Shown here: positions 1 to 8,658 of the stretch, piece after piece
How positions within the stretch are numbered: position 1 is the first letter of the stretch
How the letters are laid out: each line of letters opens with the position of its first letter
Source: Pseudomonadota bacterium
GTDB taxonomy: Bacteria > Pseudomonadota > Gammaproteobacteria > GCA-001735895
Reading direction: 5' to 3'
DNA length: 41,222 nucleotides
Assembly (NCBI GenBank): GCA_022566015.1
Contig: JADFJT010000010.1
Span: 1-41,222 of the forward strand
Translations under genes and position numbers: made by a program
The notes under the pieces: generated by a model
What the model saw: the letters and a program-made list of their open reading frames with translations, nothing else
Told to the model about the DNA's origin: nothing
The model's database searches: none

Positions 1-759
1 AGGATTACCGGACTATTTGGGCTGCCAGATATTATTGCATTACAGGAGGTAGAAAATATTAATGTTCTCAATCAAATATCGAACCAAATCCATGCTCGCC
101 TTGGGATAAAATATAATTCAGTTTTACGGGAGGGAAATGATATTTCAGGCATCGATATTGGTTACCTGCTGCATCCCAGATTTCGCATTGACTCAATTAG
201 TCAATTGTTTAAAAATGATTTGTTAGAATACGACAAAACACCATTATTTTCACGCCCACCGCTTTACCTGCAAGCCTGCATCGGTTCGTCCTGCCTGTCT
301 TTGTTGAACCTGCATTTACGCTCGATGCGCGGCCTGGGACCAGGGCCACAAGGCAAAAGAGTGCAGTTAAAAAGACTCGCTCAGGCTGAGGCCATTAGCC
401 ACTGGATCGATAATTTTCAGCGAGCCTGGCCACATAAATCGCTGATGGTTCTGGGTGACTTCAATGCATTAACACCCAGCGATTCATATTTCGATTTGAT
501 CGGTACGATACGAGGCGACCCCAACAATTTAAATAAATCGATTGCGGCTAAGGACTGGGTCGAAGATAACTTGATTGATCTGACCAGAAAAATCCCCGCG
601 AAGCGGCGATATTCCTATATCTATCACAAAAAGAAACAGATTCTCGATTACATGCTGGTCAATACCCGATTTAAACCGCAATTACGAAATATCGCATTCA
701 GTCGTATCGATTATCGATTTTCCGATCACGCGGCACTGATTGCAGACTTTACCTGGTGA
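1..759 (+). CDS. Endonuclease/exonuclease/phosphatase (EEP) family protein, 5' end cut off by the window
   Basis: The frame is open from the first base, so the gene begins upstream and the true start is not visible. The EEP fold is recognisable from its ordered motifs: IIALQEVEN near nt 31-57 with the metal-binding Glu, DIGYLLHP near nt 154, NLHLRS near nt 310, LGDFNAL near nt 451-471 with the Asp/Asn pair, and SDHAAL just before the stop, carrying the catalytic Asp-His. The family includes Mg2+-dependent nucleases and phosphodiesterases; the substrate cannot be told from the sequence. It converges on zapE with one base between the two stop codons. Family assignment is firm, function is open. 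Confidence 0.85.
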   Translation, partial: RITGLFGLPDIIALQEVENINVLNQISNQIHARLGIKYNSVLREGNDISGIDIGYLLHPRFRIDSISQLFKNDLLEYDKTPLFSRPPLYLQACIGSSCLSLLNLHLRSMRGLGPGPQGKRVQLKRLAQAEAISHWIDNFQRAWPHKSLMVLGDFNALTPSDSYFDLIGTIRGDPNNLNKSIAAKDWVEDNLIDLTRKIPAKRRYSYIYHKKKQILDYMLVNTRFKPQLRNIAFSRIDYRFSDHAALIADFTW

Positions 760-760
760 G

Positions 761-1858
761 CTATTGCAGGGTATGTGCCTGCGCCAAATATTGTTGCGAC
801 TGCATTTCAATCAGCCGGCTGGATGTCCTTTCAAATTCAAATGCCAGTCGCTTCCCCTGGTACAATTGTTCTGGCTCGACCGAGGCGCTGCAGATAAAAA
901 CTACGTGGTGGTCATAGAGTACGTCAATCAATAATACGAAGCGCCTCGCGACATCGTCGTTTAAACTGTTCATTTCGTGTATTTCGGTCAAAATAAGCGT
1001 ATTAAACAGGCGGGCCAGTTCCAGGTAATCGTCCTGGCTTCGGGTCGTTTTACACAATTGTTCAAAACTGAACCAGACCGTATCTTCGGCACAGTAATTA
1101 TATGCCAGGTCACGATCATTAATTTTCAATCGACGCAATTGGGTTTGATACGGAGTGACGTGTTCCGATAGATAACGCTCAATTTGATCTAAAGCTGCCT
1201 GCGAATGGGGTGTAGTATATAAGTGAGTTTTCTCGAGGCCCATCAATCTATAATCCTGATCTCCATCGAGATTGGTAACCTTGCAATGCCGACTGATTAA
1301 ATCGATGGCGGGTAAAAACCGGGCGCGTTGCAACCCATCATAATAGAGACGTTGAGGTGGGCTATTTGAAGTGGTGACGAGTACTACTCCCTGTTCGAAA
1401 AGAGCTTCGAGCAATCCCGCCATAATCATTGCATCAGCGATGTCGGTTATTACAAATTCATCGAGGCAAAGAACACTGAATTGGCGCTTCAGATCGCGCG
1501 CAATCTTATCCAGTGGATTTTGAATGTTTTCAACGCGCTTCAAAGCGTGATGAATATCATTCATAAACTGATGAAAATGTACTCTCTTTTTCTTTTCAAA
1601 CGGCAAACACCGGTAAAATATATCCATCAGGAAAGTTTTGCCCCTGCCGACGCCACCCCAAAAATAAAGTCCTCGAACTGGATCCAGCGTTTTATTGGGC
1701 AACAGAAGTTTCTGCAACCAATTCCGGGCATTCGTGGATTCACGATGTATTAACGAATCGTGCAAACTATCCAGCATTACTATCGACTTTTTTTGGGCAG
1801 CATTCGGGACAAATTCCGACTGCCTCAGGATAATTTCATATTTTTCGGAAGGTTTCAT
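761..1858 (-). CDS. zapE: Cell division protein ZapE (AFG1-like ATPase)
   Basis: A 365-residue P-loop ATPase of the ZapE/AFG1 family, close to the usual length (E. coli about 375). Visible motifs are Walker A GGVGRGKT at residues 68-75, FHQFMNDIHHAL at 95-106, Walker B VLCLDEF at 129-135, and the family stretch TSNSPPQRLYYDGL further on. In E. coli ZapE interacts with FtsZ at the constricting ring and is needed under some stress conditions; the mitochondrial homologue AFG1 is linked to membrane-protein turnover. The start is ATG with a weak AGG about 12 bases upstream. It is transcribed alone, divergently from the small gene at 2171. Confidence 0.93.
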   Translation of the reverse strand: MKPSEKYEIILRQSEFVPNAAQKKSIVMLDSLHDSLIHRESTNARNWLQKLLLPNKTLDPVRGLYFWGGVGRGKTFLMDIFYRCLPFEKKKRVHFHQFMNDIHHALKRVENIQNPLDKIARDLKRQFSVLCLDEFVITDIADAMIMAGLLEALFEQGVVLVTTSNSPPQRLYYDGLQRARFLPAIDLISRHCKVTNLDGDQDYRLMGLEKTHLYTTPHSQAALDQIERYLSEHVTPYQTQLRRLKINDRDLAYNYCAEDTVWFSFEQLCKTTRSQDDYLELARLFNTLILTEIHEMNSLNDDVARRFVLLIDVLYDHHVVFICSASVEPEQLYQGKRLAFEFERTSSRLIEMQSQQYLAQAHTLQ

Positions 1859-2170
1859 CGCGTTCGCTTGCCTAACTTGTCCATAGCCTGTCCGAATACT
1901 ACCCAGAAGCTGGATTTGATGTACTGGTGCCGTGTGAATAAATTCAATTATATTGTTTTTTATCAGCCAGTTAAGTGCGTTATTTAAAATGCTTAAACTG
2001 TATGCTAATCCTTTCTCGAGAGTAATTTGATTTTATCCGATTTCGTTATATACTTTTTCTTCGATTAGAAGGTATTCAGTTTGTTTTTGCGGCCAACATA
2101 AGCTTCAGGATATCCGAACCAATAAACGGTCAAAGGTAGTAAAACGAATCCGCGCTATAGCAAATCTCAA
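1859..2170. other. Intergenic region between divergent zapE and the 117-residue gene
   Basis: This 312-base gap must contain the start signals for both divergent genes. It holds one good sigma70-like promoter reading right (2027-2054). I see no RNA gene, strong terminator or coding remnant. Confidence 0.5.
2027..2054 (+). promoter_or_regulatory. Candidate sigma70 promoter for the 117-residue gene
   Basis: TTGATT at 2027-2032 and TATACT at 2049-2054 are separated by 16 bases. Transcription would begin near 2061, giving a leader of about 110 bases before the ATG at 2171. The call rests on consensus match only. Confidence 0.45.
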
Positions 2171-2524
2171 ATGCCGATAGATAACAGAGTCATTAATCCT
2201 GCGCTGGCGCGACAGCTTTTTGAGAAGAGTGCAAAACTCAAAAGAAAACGCCAGGGCGCACCCGCCGCTATTGAATCTTTTCCCCGCGTAATAAAGACCA
2301 TTACCGGACTCTGGCGCTATACGGAGGGTCAGAAATACCTCGAGGAATTAATCATGATGGAAGGTGGAAAGCGGCGCGCTGGATTTCCTCTCGAAGCACA
2401 GGAAGAATTAATGTTCCTTTATCAGTTACTCCTGGATCAACATCGAATTCTGAGTTTGCGGGGCCAAAAAATTACCCTTAGTCGCCCTCCCGGCACCAAA
2501 TTCACAATGGGAAACAAGCTATAA
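2171..2524 (+). CDS. Conserved-looking small protein of unknown function
   Basis: A 117-residue, basic, soluble protein with no signal peptide or membrane segment. I do not recognise a named domain. The N-terminal part has a Lys/Arg-rich stretch (KLKRKRQG, residues 22-29), which could bind nucleic acid. The middle reads like packed helices (ITGLWRYTEGQKYLEELIM, then GFPLEAQEELMFLYQLLL), and the tail is polar and basic. Codon use resembles its neighbours and a promoter-like sequence precedes it, so I take it as a real gene. No convincing Shine-Dalgarno lies before the ATG. It stands alone between zapE (divergent) and the zinc peptidase (convergent). Confidence 0.7.
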   Translation: MPIDNRVINPALARQLFEKSAKLKRKRQGAPAAIESFPRVIKTITGLWRYTEGQKYLEELIMMEGGKRRAGFPLEAQEELMFLYQLLLDQHRILSLRGQKITLSRPPGTKFTMGNKL

Positions 2525-2662
2525 ATTGCAGCCTCTGATTAAATCTGAGCATAGAAACAACGCCGCTCCTGATTTGTCCCTGCCCTACCCCTTACGTGAT
2601 TTGCACCTTTTCGAGAGCCCTGTTTCTTCAGTAATGCGTTCAATGCCCAATGACTCAAATGT

Positions 2663-3346
2663 TTATCGGCGTAATACTGCCAGCCAACGCCAGAAGTTAA
2701 GCAAGCTTGCGAGTGAGGCAGCCACATAAGTCCAGGCGGCTACGCGTAAAATAGAGTTTGCACCTGCCCACTGGGATGGTTGCAGATATCCTGACTTTAA
2801 AATCGGCATTGCTTTTTTGAAACTCGCATCCAGCTCGACTGGGAGGGTCATTAACTGGATGATCACCGCGAAACCCATGATCAAAAAAGCCCCTATAATG
2901 TTGATCAGGGATACAATTGGCACCCTGAAAAGTATCCCGAACATAGGTGCTGAAAACAGCAAAAATGATCCGAGTCGTTGAGCCCAGACGGTAATGTAGG
3001 CAAGCCTGGTACGCCACATAAACATCGGTTCAGAAGCTGCATGTTGTAAAGCGTGGCTACACTCGTGCGCGGCTACCGTGATGGCAGTCAGCGTTTTACC
3101 TTCGTACTTGTCCCTGGTCAGACGTACCGACCGACTGACAGGATCATAATGATCTCCCAGATCAGATATTTCGACCGTAATCACTTCAAGGTCGAACCGA
3201 TCCAGTAGATGACGGGCAAATTCGCCACCGCTGCCAGGAAAATTATCCTCGACTTTTTGGTTGTAGCGTTTTAATACCCTCTGCACCCAAAATTGGGGTC
3301 CATAGACCAACAACAGGAACAGGCACACGAGCAACAAATAAGGCAT
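2663..3346 (-). CDS. YugP-like membrane zinc metallopeptidase
   Basis: A 227-residue protein of the neutral zinc metallopeptidase family typified by Bacillus YugP. An N-terminal hydrophobic segment (residues 3-20) is followed by a soluble part with the zincin motif HECSH at 94-98 in the context AAHECSHALQHA. Two or more hydrophobic segments follow around residues 120-165, and another sits near the C-terminus. The protein should be held in the inner membrane. The natural substrate of this family is not established. The start is ATG. It converges on the 117-residue gene with about 140 bases between the stops. Confidence 0.88.
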   Translation of the reverse strand: MPYLLLVCLFLLLVYGPQFWVQRVLKRYNQKVEDNFPGSGGEFARHLLDRFDLEVITVEISDLGDHYDPVSRSVRLTRDKYEGKTLTAITVAAHECSHALQHAASEPMFMWRTRLAYITVWAQRLGSFLLFSAPMFGILFRVPIVSLINIIGAFLIMGFAVIIQLMTLPVELDASFKKAMPILKSGYLQPSQWAGANSILRVAAWTYVAASLASLLNFWRWLAVLRR

Positions 3347-3527
3347 TTGGATTCAGGGATAAGTAAAGATAATTTCTATATTTTAACCATTTAATTAATT
3401 TTGTATCGACCTTTTGAAATGGGCTCACTCGTTAGTCAGGTATTAAGGAGCCTCTGATTATTAGTTATCCATGTGCTATGGTTTTAATTTGTAACCGTTA
3501 ATAATTTGTTTTATGAAATCTTAATCA

Positions 3528-4220
3528 ATGAATAATTTTTTTATCATAGGACACCGGGGTGCCAGGGGAGAAAAATTTGAAAATAGCCTGAGTGGTTTTA
3601 AGTACGCATTGACACTCGATATCGATGCGATAGAGCTAGATATTCGTCAGCATTCGGGCGAACTCTGGGTAATACACGACCATGAACTGGAACGCCTTAC
3701 CGGGTCTACGGGCAGGTTTGATGAAGCAATCGATCCATCCAAACTACGCCTGCTTAACAACGAACCCATTCCCCGACTACGCGAGGTGCTGGATTTATTT
3801 TGGGGAAAATTACCAGTTAATATCGAAATAAAATCTTTCGACACCGTGTCGCTACTACTGGAATTGCTCGATCAGTACCCTGTTATCGAACAGGATTCCA
3901 ATTTCCCCTGGATATTGATTTCGTCATTCGATCATAGACAAATACGCGAACTTCGAAATCGTTCCTGCCCCTGGGAACTGGCATTATTAACCGGCGGCAT
4001 ACCAATCAATACCAGGCAATTGATCGATGAGATAAAACCTTTCTCCTGGAATATGAAAGACGAATATGTGGATTATTCTTTCATCGAGCAGATTCAGCGT
4101 CAGGGTGTCAGGGTGATGATTTATACGGTTAACAAAATGCATCGGGCGGTTAGTCTCAGAAATGGCGGTATCGACGGGATTTTTACCGATTATCCCTCTA
4201 GTCTGGCAAATATCGACTAG
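3528..4220 (+). CDS. Glycerophosphodiester phosphodiesterase
   Basis: A 230-residue cytoplasmic-type GDPD. It should hydrolyse glycerophosphodiesters to glycerol-3-phosphate and an alcohol. The TIM-barrel signature is intact: HRGARGEKFENS starting at residue 9 (His9, Arg10, Glu18), AIELDIR with Glu36 and Asp38, VIHDHELERLTG with the second catalytic His50, VNIEIKS with Glu100 and Lys102, and the closing GIDGIFTDYPS. No signal peptide is present, so it is more like UgpQ than periplasmic GlpQ. The ATG has no clear Shine-Dalgarno; an ATG 15 bases upstream runs into a stop and is not used. It is the first of a run of plus-strand genes. Confidence 0.92.
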   Translation: MNNFFIIGHRGARGEKFENSLSGFKYALTLDIDAIELDIRQHSGELWVIHDHELERLTGSTGRFDEAIDPSKLRLLNNEPIPRLREVLDLFWGKLPVNIEIKSFDTVSLLLELLDQYPVIEQDSNFPWILISSFDHRQIRELRNRSCPWELALLTGGIPINTRQLIDEIKPFSWNMKDEYVDYSFIEQIQRQGVRVMIYTVNKMHRAVSLRNGGIDGIFTDYPSSLANID

Positions 4221-4293
4221 ACTCGGTCATATCTTCAAAGAATAAATCTAAATACAATCACCTGATCAACCTGGTATTGAGACACTACGCAGA

Positions 4294-5496
4294 TTGCGCA
4301 CCCTGAGTCAGTTTAGTAATTCCCAACTGCGTAAGCTATCGGATAATTTGGTCGTATATTCGGCACCAAAAAAGGAACGCCTGATAGCCCGCGGCTGCGC
4401 CGAGCTTTTCAGTCTGTATCTGCTGGACGGCACGATTACCACAATTGCCGCAGATGGCGTGAGAAAGACAATAGAAAGTCAGGCGGATGGTGAGCTTAAT
4501 CCTATTGCCCAAATCAGACCCTGTATTTACGACATTGATGCTGCGAGTGAAGTCAAATATATAAAAATTTATACGGATCAATTAACCGAATTTGCGCAGC
4601 AGCTCGAACAGAGAGATTCAGACGATATTGACGTATTCACCATCGAACAATCGGCGCAGGAAAACGAACTTACAATCCAGCTATTTCAGGACTTGATGAC
4701 CGGTAACGTCGCCCTACCCAGCCTGCCCGACGTTGCGCAGCGCATCCAGCAGGCGTTTAGCCAAAAGGCAGTCAATGTAGGTGTATTGGCCAATATTATT
4801 CATTCCGATCCTGCGATTACCGCAAAACTGATCATGATTTCGAATAGCGTTTTGTATCGGGGACAAGATCATATCGACACGCTAAACCAGGCGATCGTGC
4901 GCCTCGGCCTCGAAACGACGCAAAAGCAGGTGATGACTTATGCGGTGAATGAATTATTTCGCGAAAAGTCTGCAGCGTTGAAAGCGAAAATGCAGAAGCT
5001 ATGGAAACATAGCCAAAAAGTAGCCTCGTTAAGCCGTATATTAGCTCGAAAGTCTAAACTCTTCGATCCGTCGATGGCTCAACTCGCCGGGTTGATTCAT
5101 GATCTCGGTGAAATAGCCATATTACAATATGCGCAAGAGCATACGGAAATGTATGACGACGATAATAAGTTACCCCAGGCCATTCGAACGCTGCGCCCAC
5201 AGATCACCAGCATGTTGTTGCACAAATGGAATTTCAGCGATGAGCTGGTAACCGTCGGAGAAGAGTCAGAAGATTGGTTTCGAAATCCCCCGGACGAAGC
5301 GGACCTCTGTGACCTTGTCATGATCGCCCAATTCCATAGTTTCATCGGCACACCAGAAATGAAGAACCTACCACCGATATCCAAACTACCTGCGCTCGCC
5401 AAACTGGGGATGGATGAACTGGGTCCCAAAGAGAGCATTGAATTCTTAAAACAGTCCAGGCAGGAAATCGAAGCGATTGAGGCCCTGCTAGTTTAG
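4294..5496 (+). CDS. HDOD-domain signalling protein with degenerate cyclic-nucleotide-binding-like N-terminus
   Basis: About 400 residues. Residues 1-100 resemble a cNMP-binding fold by pattern (FSNSQLRKLSDNLVVYSAPK, then ELFSLYLLDGTITTIAADG), but the phosphate-binding cassette is not conserved. An HDOD domain covers roughly residues 130-340, with the typical LPSLPDVAQRI, HSDPAITAKLIMISNS and HDLGEIAIL; the His269-Asp270 pair is retained. HDOD proteins act in bacterial signalling networks, usually without proven phosphohydrolase activity. The first plausible start is TTG at 4294; an ATT at 4276 is also in frame, and there is no ATG nearby. The Shine-Dalgarno is weak. Family assignment is sure, ligand and partners are unknown. 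Confidence 0.87.
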   Translation: MRTLSQFSNSQLRKLSDNLVVYSAPKKERLIARGCAELFSLYLLDGTITTIAADGVRKTIESQADGELNPIAQIRPCIYDIDAASEVKYIKIYTDQLTEFAQQLEQRDSDDIDVFTIEQSAQENELTIQLFQDLMTGNVALPSLPDVAQRIQQAFSQKAVNVGVLANIIHSDPAITAKLIMISNSVLYRGQDHIDTLNQAIVRLGLETTQKQVMTYAVNELFREKSAALKAKMQKLWKHSQKVASLSRILARKSKLFDPSMAQLAGLIHDLGEIAILQYAQEHTEMYDDDNKLPQAIRTLRPQITSMLLHKWNFSDELVTVGEESEDWFRNPPDEADLCDLVMIAQFHSFIGTPEMKNLPPISKLPALAKLGMDELGPKESIEFLKQSRQEIEAIEALLV

Positions 5497-5599
5497 GAAG
5501 GGTCTGATTAATTCCGATTTTCTGAAAATAATAACTTCACCTGGTTAGCCTTGAAAAGGCATAATACCCCCTCTTGCATAAACGTTACATTCTGACTCC

Positions 5600-6430
5600 A
5601 TGGTTAACATCGGGCAGTACAACCAGCTCCAAGTGGTTAAAAAAGTCGATTTTGGCTGTTACCTCGACGGTGGTTCGTTTGGAAACATCCTGCTGCCCAA
5701 AAAATACGTCGATAAAGACACCAAACCTGGTGACACGATCGACGTTTTTATCTACCTCGACTCGGAAGATCGAATCGTCGCGACTACCCTGAAACCAAAA
5801 GCCAGAGTGGGTGAATGCGCCTACCTGAAAGTTGTCCAGACCAACCGGGTCGGCGCGTTTCTGGACTGGGGATTGCCAAAGGACTTGCTGGTTCCGTTCA
5901 ATGAACAACAAAAACCAATGCAACAAGGTCACTCCTATACCGTATACGTTTATCTCGACCAGCAAAGCGAGCGAATAGCCGCGTCTAGCTGGCTGGAGAA
6001 TCATCTCGCATCCGACGGTAAGATTTTTAAACCAAAGCAAGCCGTCGAGTTGATGATTTATGCCAGGAGCGACCTGGGTTTCAAAGCCATTGTCGATGGT
6101 ACACATCTGGGTCAACTCTATGAAAACGAAGTGTTTCGCAAGCTACATTATGGTGAGAAGCTAGCTGGCTATATCAACAACGTCAGAGACGATGGCAGGA
6201 TTGACCTAAGCCTGTATCAGGCGGCCCATTTGTCCAGAATCGGTCTGGCTGACCAAATTTTAGCCTATCTGAAAGCGAATGATGGAGTATCCAGCCTGAC
6301 CGACAAAAGCCCTCCCCAGGACATTTACGATACTTTTGGTATCAGCAAGTCGGTCTACAAAAAAACTCTGGGTTTACTCTATAAAAACCGTCAGATCAAA
6401 ATTGAAAAAGATCGCGTCACCATACTTTAG
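5600..6430 (+). CDS. cvfB: S1-type RNA-binding protein, CvfB/YitL family
   Basis: A 276-residue protein made of consecutive S1-like OB domains. The first (about 1-65) contains KKVDFGCYLDGG, the second (about 70-130) contains VVQTNRVGAFLDWGLPKDLLVP, and a third region (about 140-215) ends in DDGRIDLSL. A winged-helix module closes the protein (about 225-276: DIYDTFGISKSVYKKTLGLL, then KIEKDRVTIL). This architecture matches CvfB, an RNA-binding virulence regulator in Staphylococcus aureus, and Bacillus YitL. In gammaproteobacteria the role is not well defined. It lies about 100 bases after the HDOD gene and 17 before the SDR gene, so co-transcription with the SDR is likely. Confidence 0.88.
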   Translation: MVNIGQYNQLQVVKKVDFGCYLDGGSFGNILLPKKYVDKDTKPGDTIDVFIYLDSEDRIVATTLKPKARVGECAYLKVVQTNRVGAFLDWGLPKDLLVPFNEQQKPMQQGHSYTVYVYLDQQSERIAASSWLENHLASDGKIFKPKQAVELMIYARSDLGFKAIVDGTHLGQLYENEVFRKLHYGEKLAGYINNVRDDGRIDLSLYQAAHLSRIGLADQILAYLKANDGVSSLTDKSPPQDIYDTFGISKSVYKKTLGLLYKNRQIKIEKDRVTIL

Positions 6431-6447
6431 GCTCTGTTAAAAATTAA

Positions 6448-7200
6448 ATGCAGATTTTTTTGAACAAAATAGCCTTCGTAACCGGTGCTGCTGGCGGCAT
6501 GGGTTTTCGAATCGCAAGCGATTTAATAAACGCGGGCGCCCGGGTGTTAATGTTCGATATCAAGCCCAGGCCCGAGGATATTCCCGGGAGTTCGGGACAA
6601 TCGCAATTCGTCCAGGCCGATTTAACCGACGAGCCCGCCGTAGCCGCCGCGGTCAAAAAAGCGGTGGAATTGTTTGGCGGTATCGACTATCTGGCCAATG
6701 TAGCGGGGGCTTTATGGTTTAACCGAGATAAATCCGCGCTGGAAATAGATTTGGATGTGTGGGATCAGGTCATGGCAATCAACCTAAAAAGTATGGTACA
6801 TACAACAAGACACATCGTGCCACATATGCGCGAACGAGGCGGCGGTGCGATGGTGCATTTCTCGTCCACTCAATGTCTGCGTGGCGATACCACACCGCAG
6901 GACGCTTACCAGGCCGCCAAGGCTGGCGTGGTGGCGTTTTCAAAATCACTGGCCATCCAGCTAGCTGGCGATAATATTCGTTCTAACGTGATATATCCTG
7001 GACCGAGCGAAACGCCCATGCAACAGCGCTGGGAATCCAGCCCCGATGCGCGAGTAGCAACCGCTACGGCAATTCCCCTGGGCAGAGTTGGGACTGTCGA
7101 AGATATGTCCAATGCCTGCCTGTTTTTATTGTCCGAGAAAGCCTCATTTATTACCGGCACTGAATTACTGGTAGACGGTGGCTTGCAGGCAAAACCCTAA
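6448..7200 (+). CDS. Short-chain dehydrogenase/reductase
   Basis: A 250-residue classical SDR. The nucleotide-binding motif TGAAGGMG is at residues 12-19, an Asp at the end of beta-2 (MFD, residue 37) points to NAD(H), and NVAG at 84-87 replaces the usual NNAG. The catalytic Ser lies in HFSST near 139-140, with Tyr154 and Lys158 in YQAAK. The C-terminal TGTELLVDGG is the standard end of the family. All catalytic residues are present, so it should be active; the substrate cannot be inferred. It lies 17 bases after the CvfB-like gene, and only 12 bases separate its stop from the decayed LysE gene. Confidence 0.9.
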   Translation: MQIFLNKIAFVTGAAGGMGFRIASDLINAGARVLMFDIKPRPEDIPGSSGQSQFVQADLTDEPAVAAAVKKAVELFGGIDYLANVAGALWFNRDKSALEIDLDVWDQVMAINLKSMVHTTRHIVPHMRERGGGAMVHFSSTQCLRGDTTPQDAYQAAKAGVVAFSKSLAIQLAGDNIRSNVIYPGPSETPMQQRWESSPDARVATATAIPLGRVGTVEDMSNACLFLLSEKASFITGTELLVDGGLQAKP

Positions 7201-7212
7201 AACAGTGTGTTC

Positions 7213-7838
7213 ATGGATCTAGACACGTGGCTGGCATTTACCATGGCATCAACAGTTTTGTTGATCATTCTCGGGCCAACAATACTGACAGTCATTAGCT
7301 ATTCGGTATCGCACGGATATAGCGCCAAAGTACCGCTTATCATCGCAGTGGCACTGGGAGATTCGACCGCACATTAGCGCTTTCTTTGCTCGGTTTAGGC
7401 GCACTCATGGCCGAATCTGCATTCTGGTACCAGATGGTTAAATGGGCGGGCGGGCTTTACCTCCTGTTTCTGGGCGCAAGGCTATTAATGGCAGGAGTCA
7501 AACTTTCAGGAGTTCAGCAAGATCTTCAAATGACCCCAGGTAGAAGCTGTTTTTTAATACCTATTTGGTGACGGCCCTGAATCCTAAGGGCATCGTTTTC
7601 TTCGTCGCATTCTTGCCTCTGTTTATTGATTCGAGTTCAAATGTTATACAACAACTCTGGTTTCTTGCTATAACCTTCGTTGCATTAGCGACATTGAATG
7701 CAACCTTGTACGCAATCTTCGCCGGTAAGGCTCGGCGACTACTGTCGTCTCCACAGACACGGCGTAATTTTGACTTTGCAGGCGGCTCCATGCTTTTTTG
7801 CAGTAGGAGTATGGGCGTTATCTGCTAAACATACCTGA
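7213..7838 (+). pseudogene. LysE/RhtB-family amino-acid exporter, broken by three frameshifts
   Basis: A full-length LysE-family sequence can be read only by changing frame three times. Segment one starts at ATG 7213 (MDLDTWLAFTMAST..., with LGPTILTVIS) and hits TAG at 7375-7377. Reading continues in the next frame with ALSLLGLGALMAESAFW to about 7550, where a run of six T leads to a stop. The third segment reads NTYLVTALNPKGIVFFVAFL, the family's conserved Asn-Pro-Lys region. Near 7795 another run of six T shifts the frame again; removing one T restores LFAVGVWALSAKHT and a stop at 7836-7838. Intact relatives are about 205 residues, the length recovered here. Either a true pseudogene or local sequencing error; intact genes on both sides favour decay. 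Confidence 0.85.
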
Positions 7839-7966
7839 AGTAAACTGGCCAGTCTCCAATCTTTAGAACCGCTCTCCTGCAACAATAAATACTCGGCATC
7901 AAAAAAACCGATTGAAATTCGACAATTTTTAATCAGAATACTGCAAACTTTCTATCGGACAAGAAT

Positions 7967-8644
7967 ATGCCGCGTAATTATTTTTCTAAAATATTTAGCC
8001 GTTCCCCGTTTACCGCAATGCAGGAACATATGGATATAGTGGAACAGTGTGTACATCTATTAACACCTTTTTTTAAGGCAGTGCTGAACGAAGATCACGC
8101 TAAAGCAAAAGAGATTTATAAGGAAATCGGGAAACTCGAAAATAAAGCCGACGCGCTCAAGAAAAAACTACGCCTGCAGATGCCCAAAAGTTTATTTATG
8201 CCAGTCGCGCGTCGCGATTTACTCGAACTATTACTGGTTCAGGATAAAGCCGCCAATCAGGCCAGGGATATTACCGGCATCATCGTGGGTCGTAAGATGA
8301 CCTTCCCCAAAGCTGTTTCCGAACTACTGCCTGATTATGTGAAACGGTGCGAGGAAGCCTGCAAACAGGCAAAAAAAGTTATTAACGAACTCGATGAATT
8401 AGTCGAAACTGGATTTGCAGGGATAGAAGTCCAAATTGTCGCATCCATCATTAATGAACTGGACTCAATTGAAAAGGATACCGACAAGATGCAGGTAAAA
8501 ATCCGCGCCACCCTGATGAAAATAGAAAAGAAATTGCCCCCAGTAGACGTTATTTTTTATTACAAGATAATCGAAAGTATTGGAGAAGTCGCCGATATAG
8601 CTCAACGCATCGGTAGTCGAGTCGAAATTTTACTAGCCAAGTAA
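7967..8644 (+). CDS. DUF47 (TIGR00153) PhoU-like phosphate-transport accessory protein
   Basis: A 225-residue, all-helical protein of the DUF47 family, distantly related to PhoU. Recognisable parts are the N-terminal MPRNYFSKIFSRSPF, the segment ENKADALKKKLRLQMPKSLF near 50-70, the DLLELLLVQDKAANQARDI helix, and the C-terminal FYYKIIESIGEVADIAQRIG. The family is nearly always encoded next to a PiT phosphate transporter, as here, where the transporter ATG follows after 14 bases. It probably regulates phosphate flux through that transporter; the biochemical mechanism is not established. Confidence 0.92.
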   Translation: MPRNYFSKIFSRSPFTAMQEHMDIVEQCVHLLTPFFKAVLNEDHAKAKEIYKEIGKLENKADALKKKLRLQMPKSLFMPVARRDLLELLLVQDKAANQARDITGIIVGRKMTFPKAVSELLPDYVKRCEEACKQAKKVINELDELVETGFAGIEVQIVASIINELDSIEKDTDKMQVKIRATLMKIEKKLPPVDVIFYYKIIESIGEVADIAQRIGSRVEILLAK

Positions 8645-8658
8645 TCTCAGGGCATATT

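Noticed and set aside
205-759. TTG at 205 as the start of the first gene
   Set aside because: The frame is open to base 1 and the upstream codons encode the conserved QE motif of the family, so the gene starts before the window.
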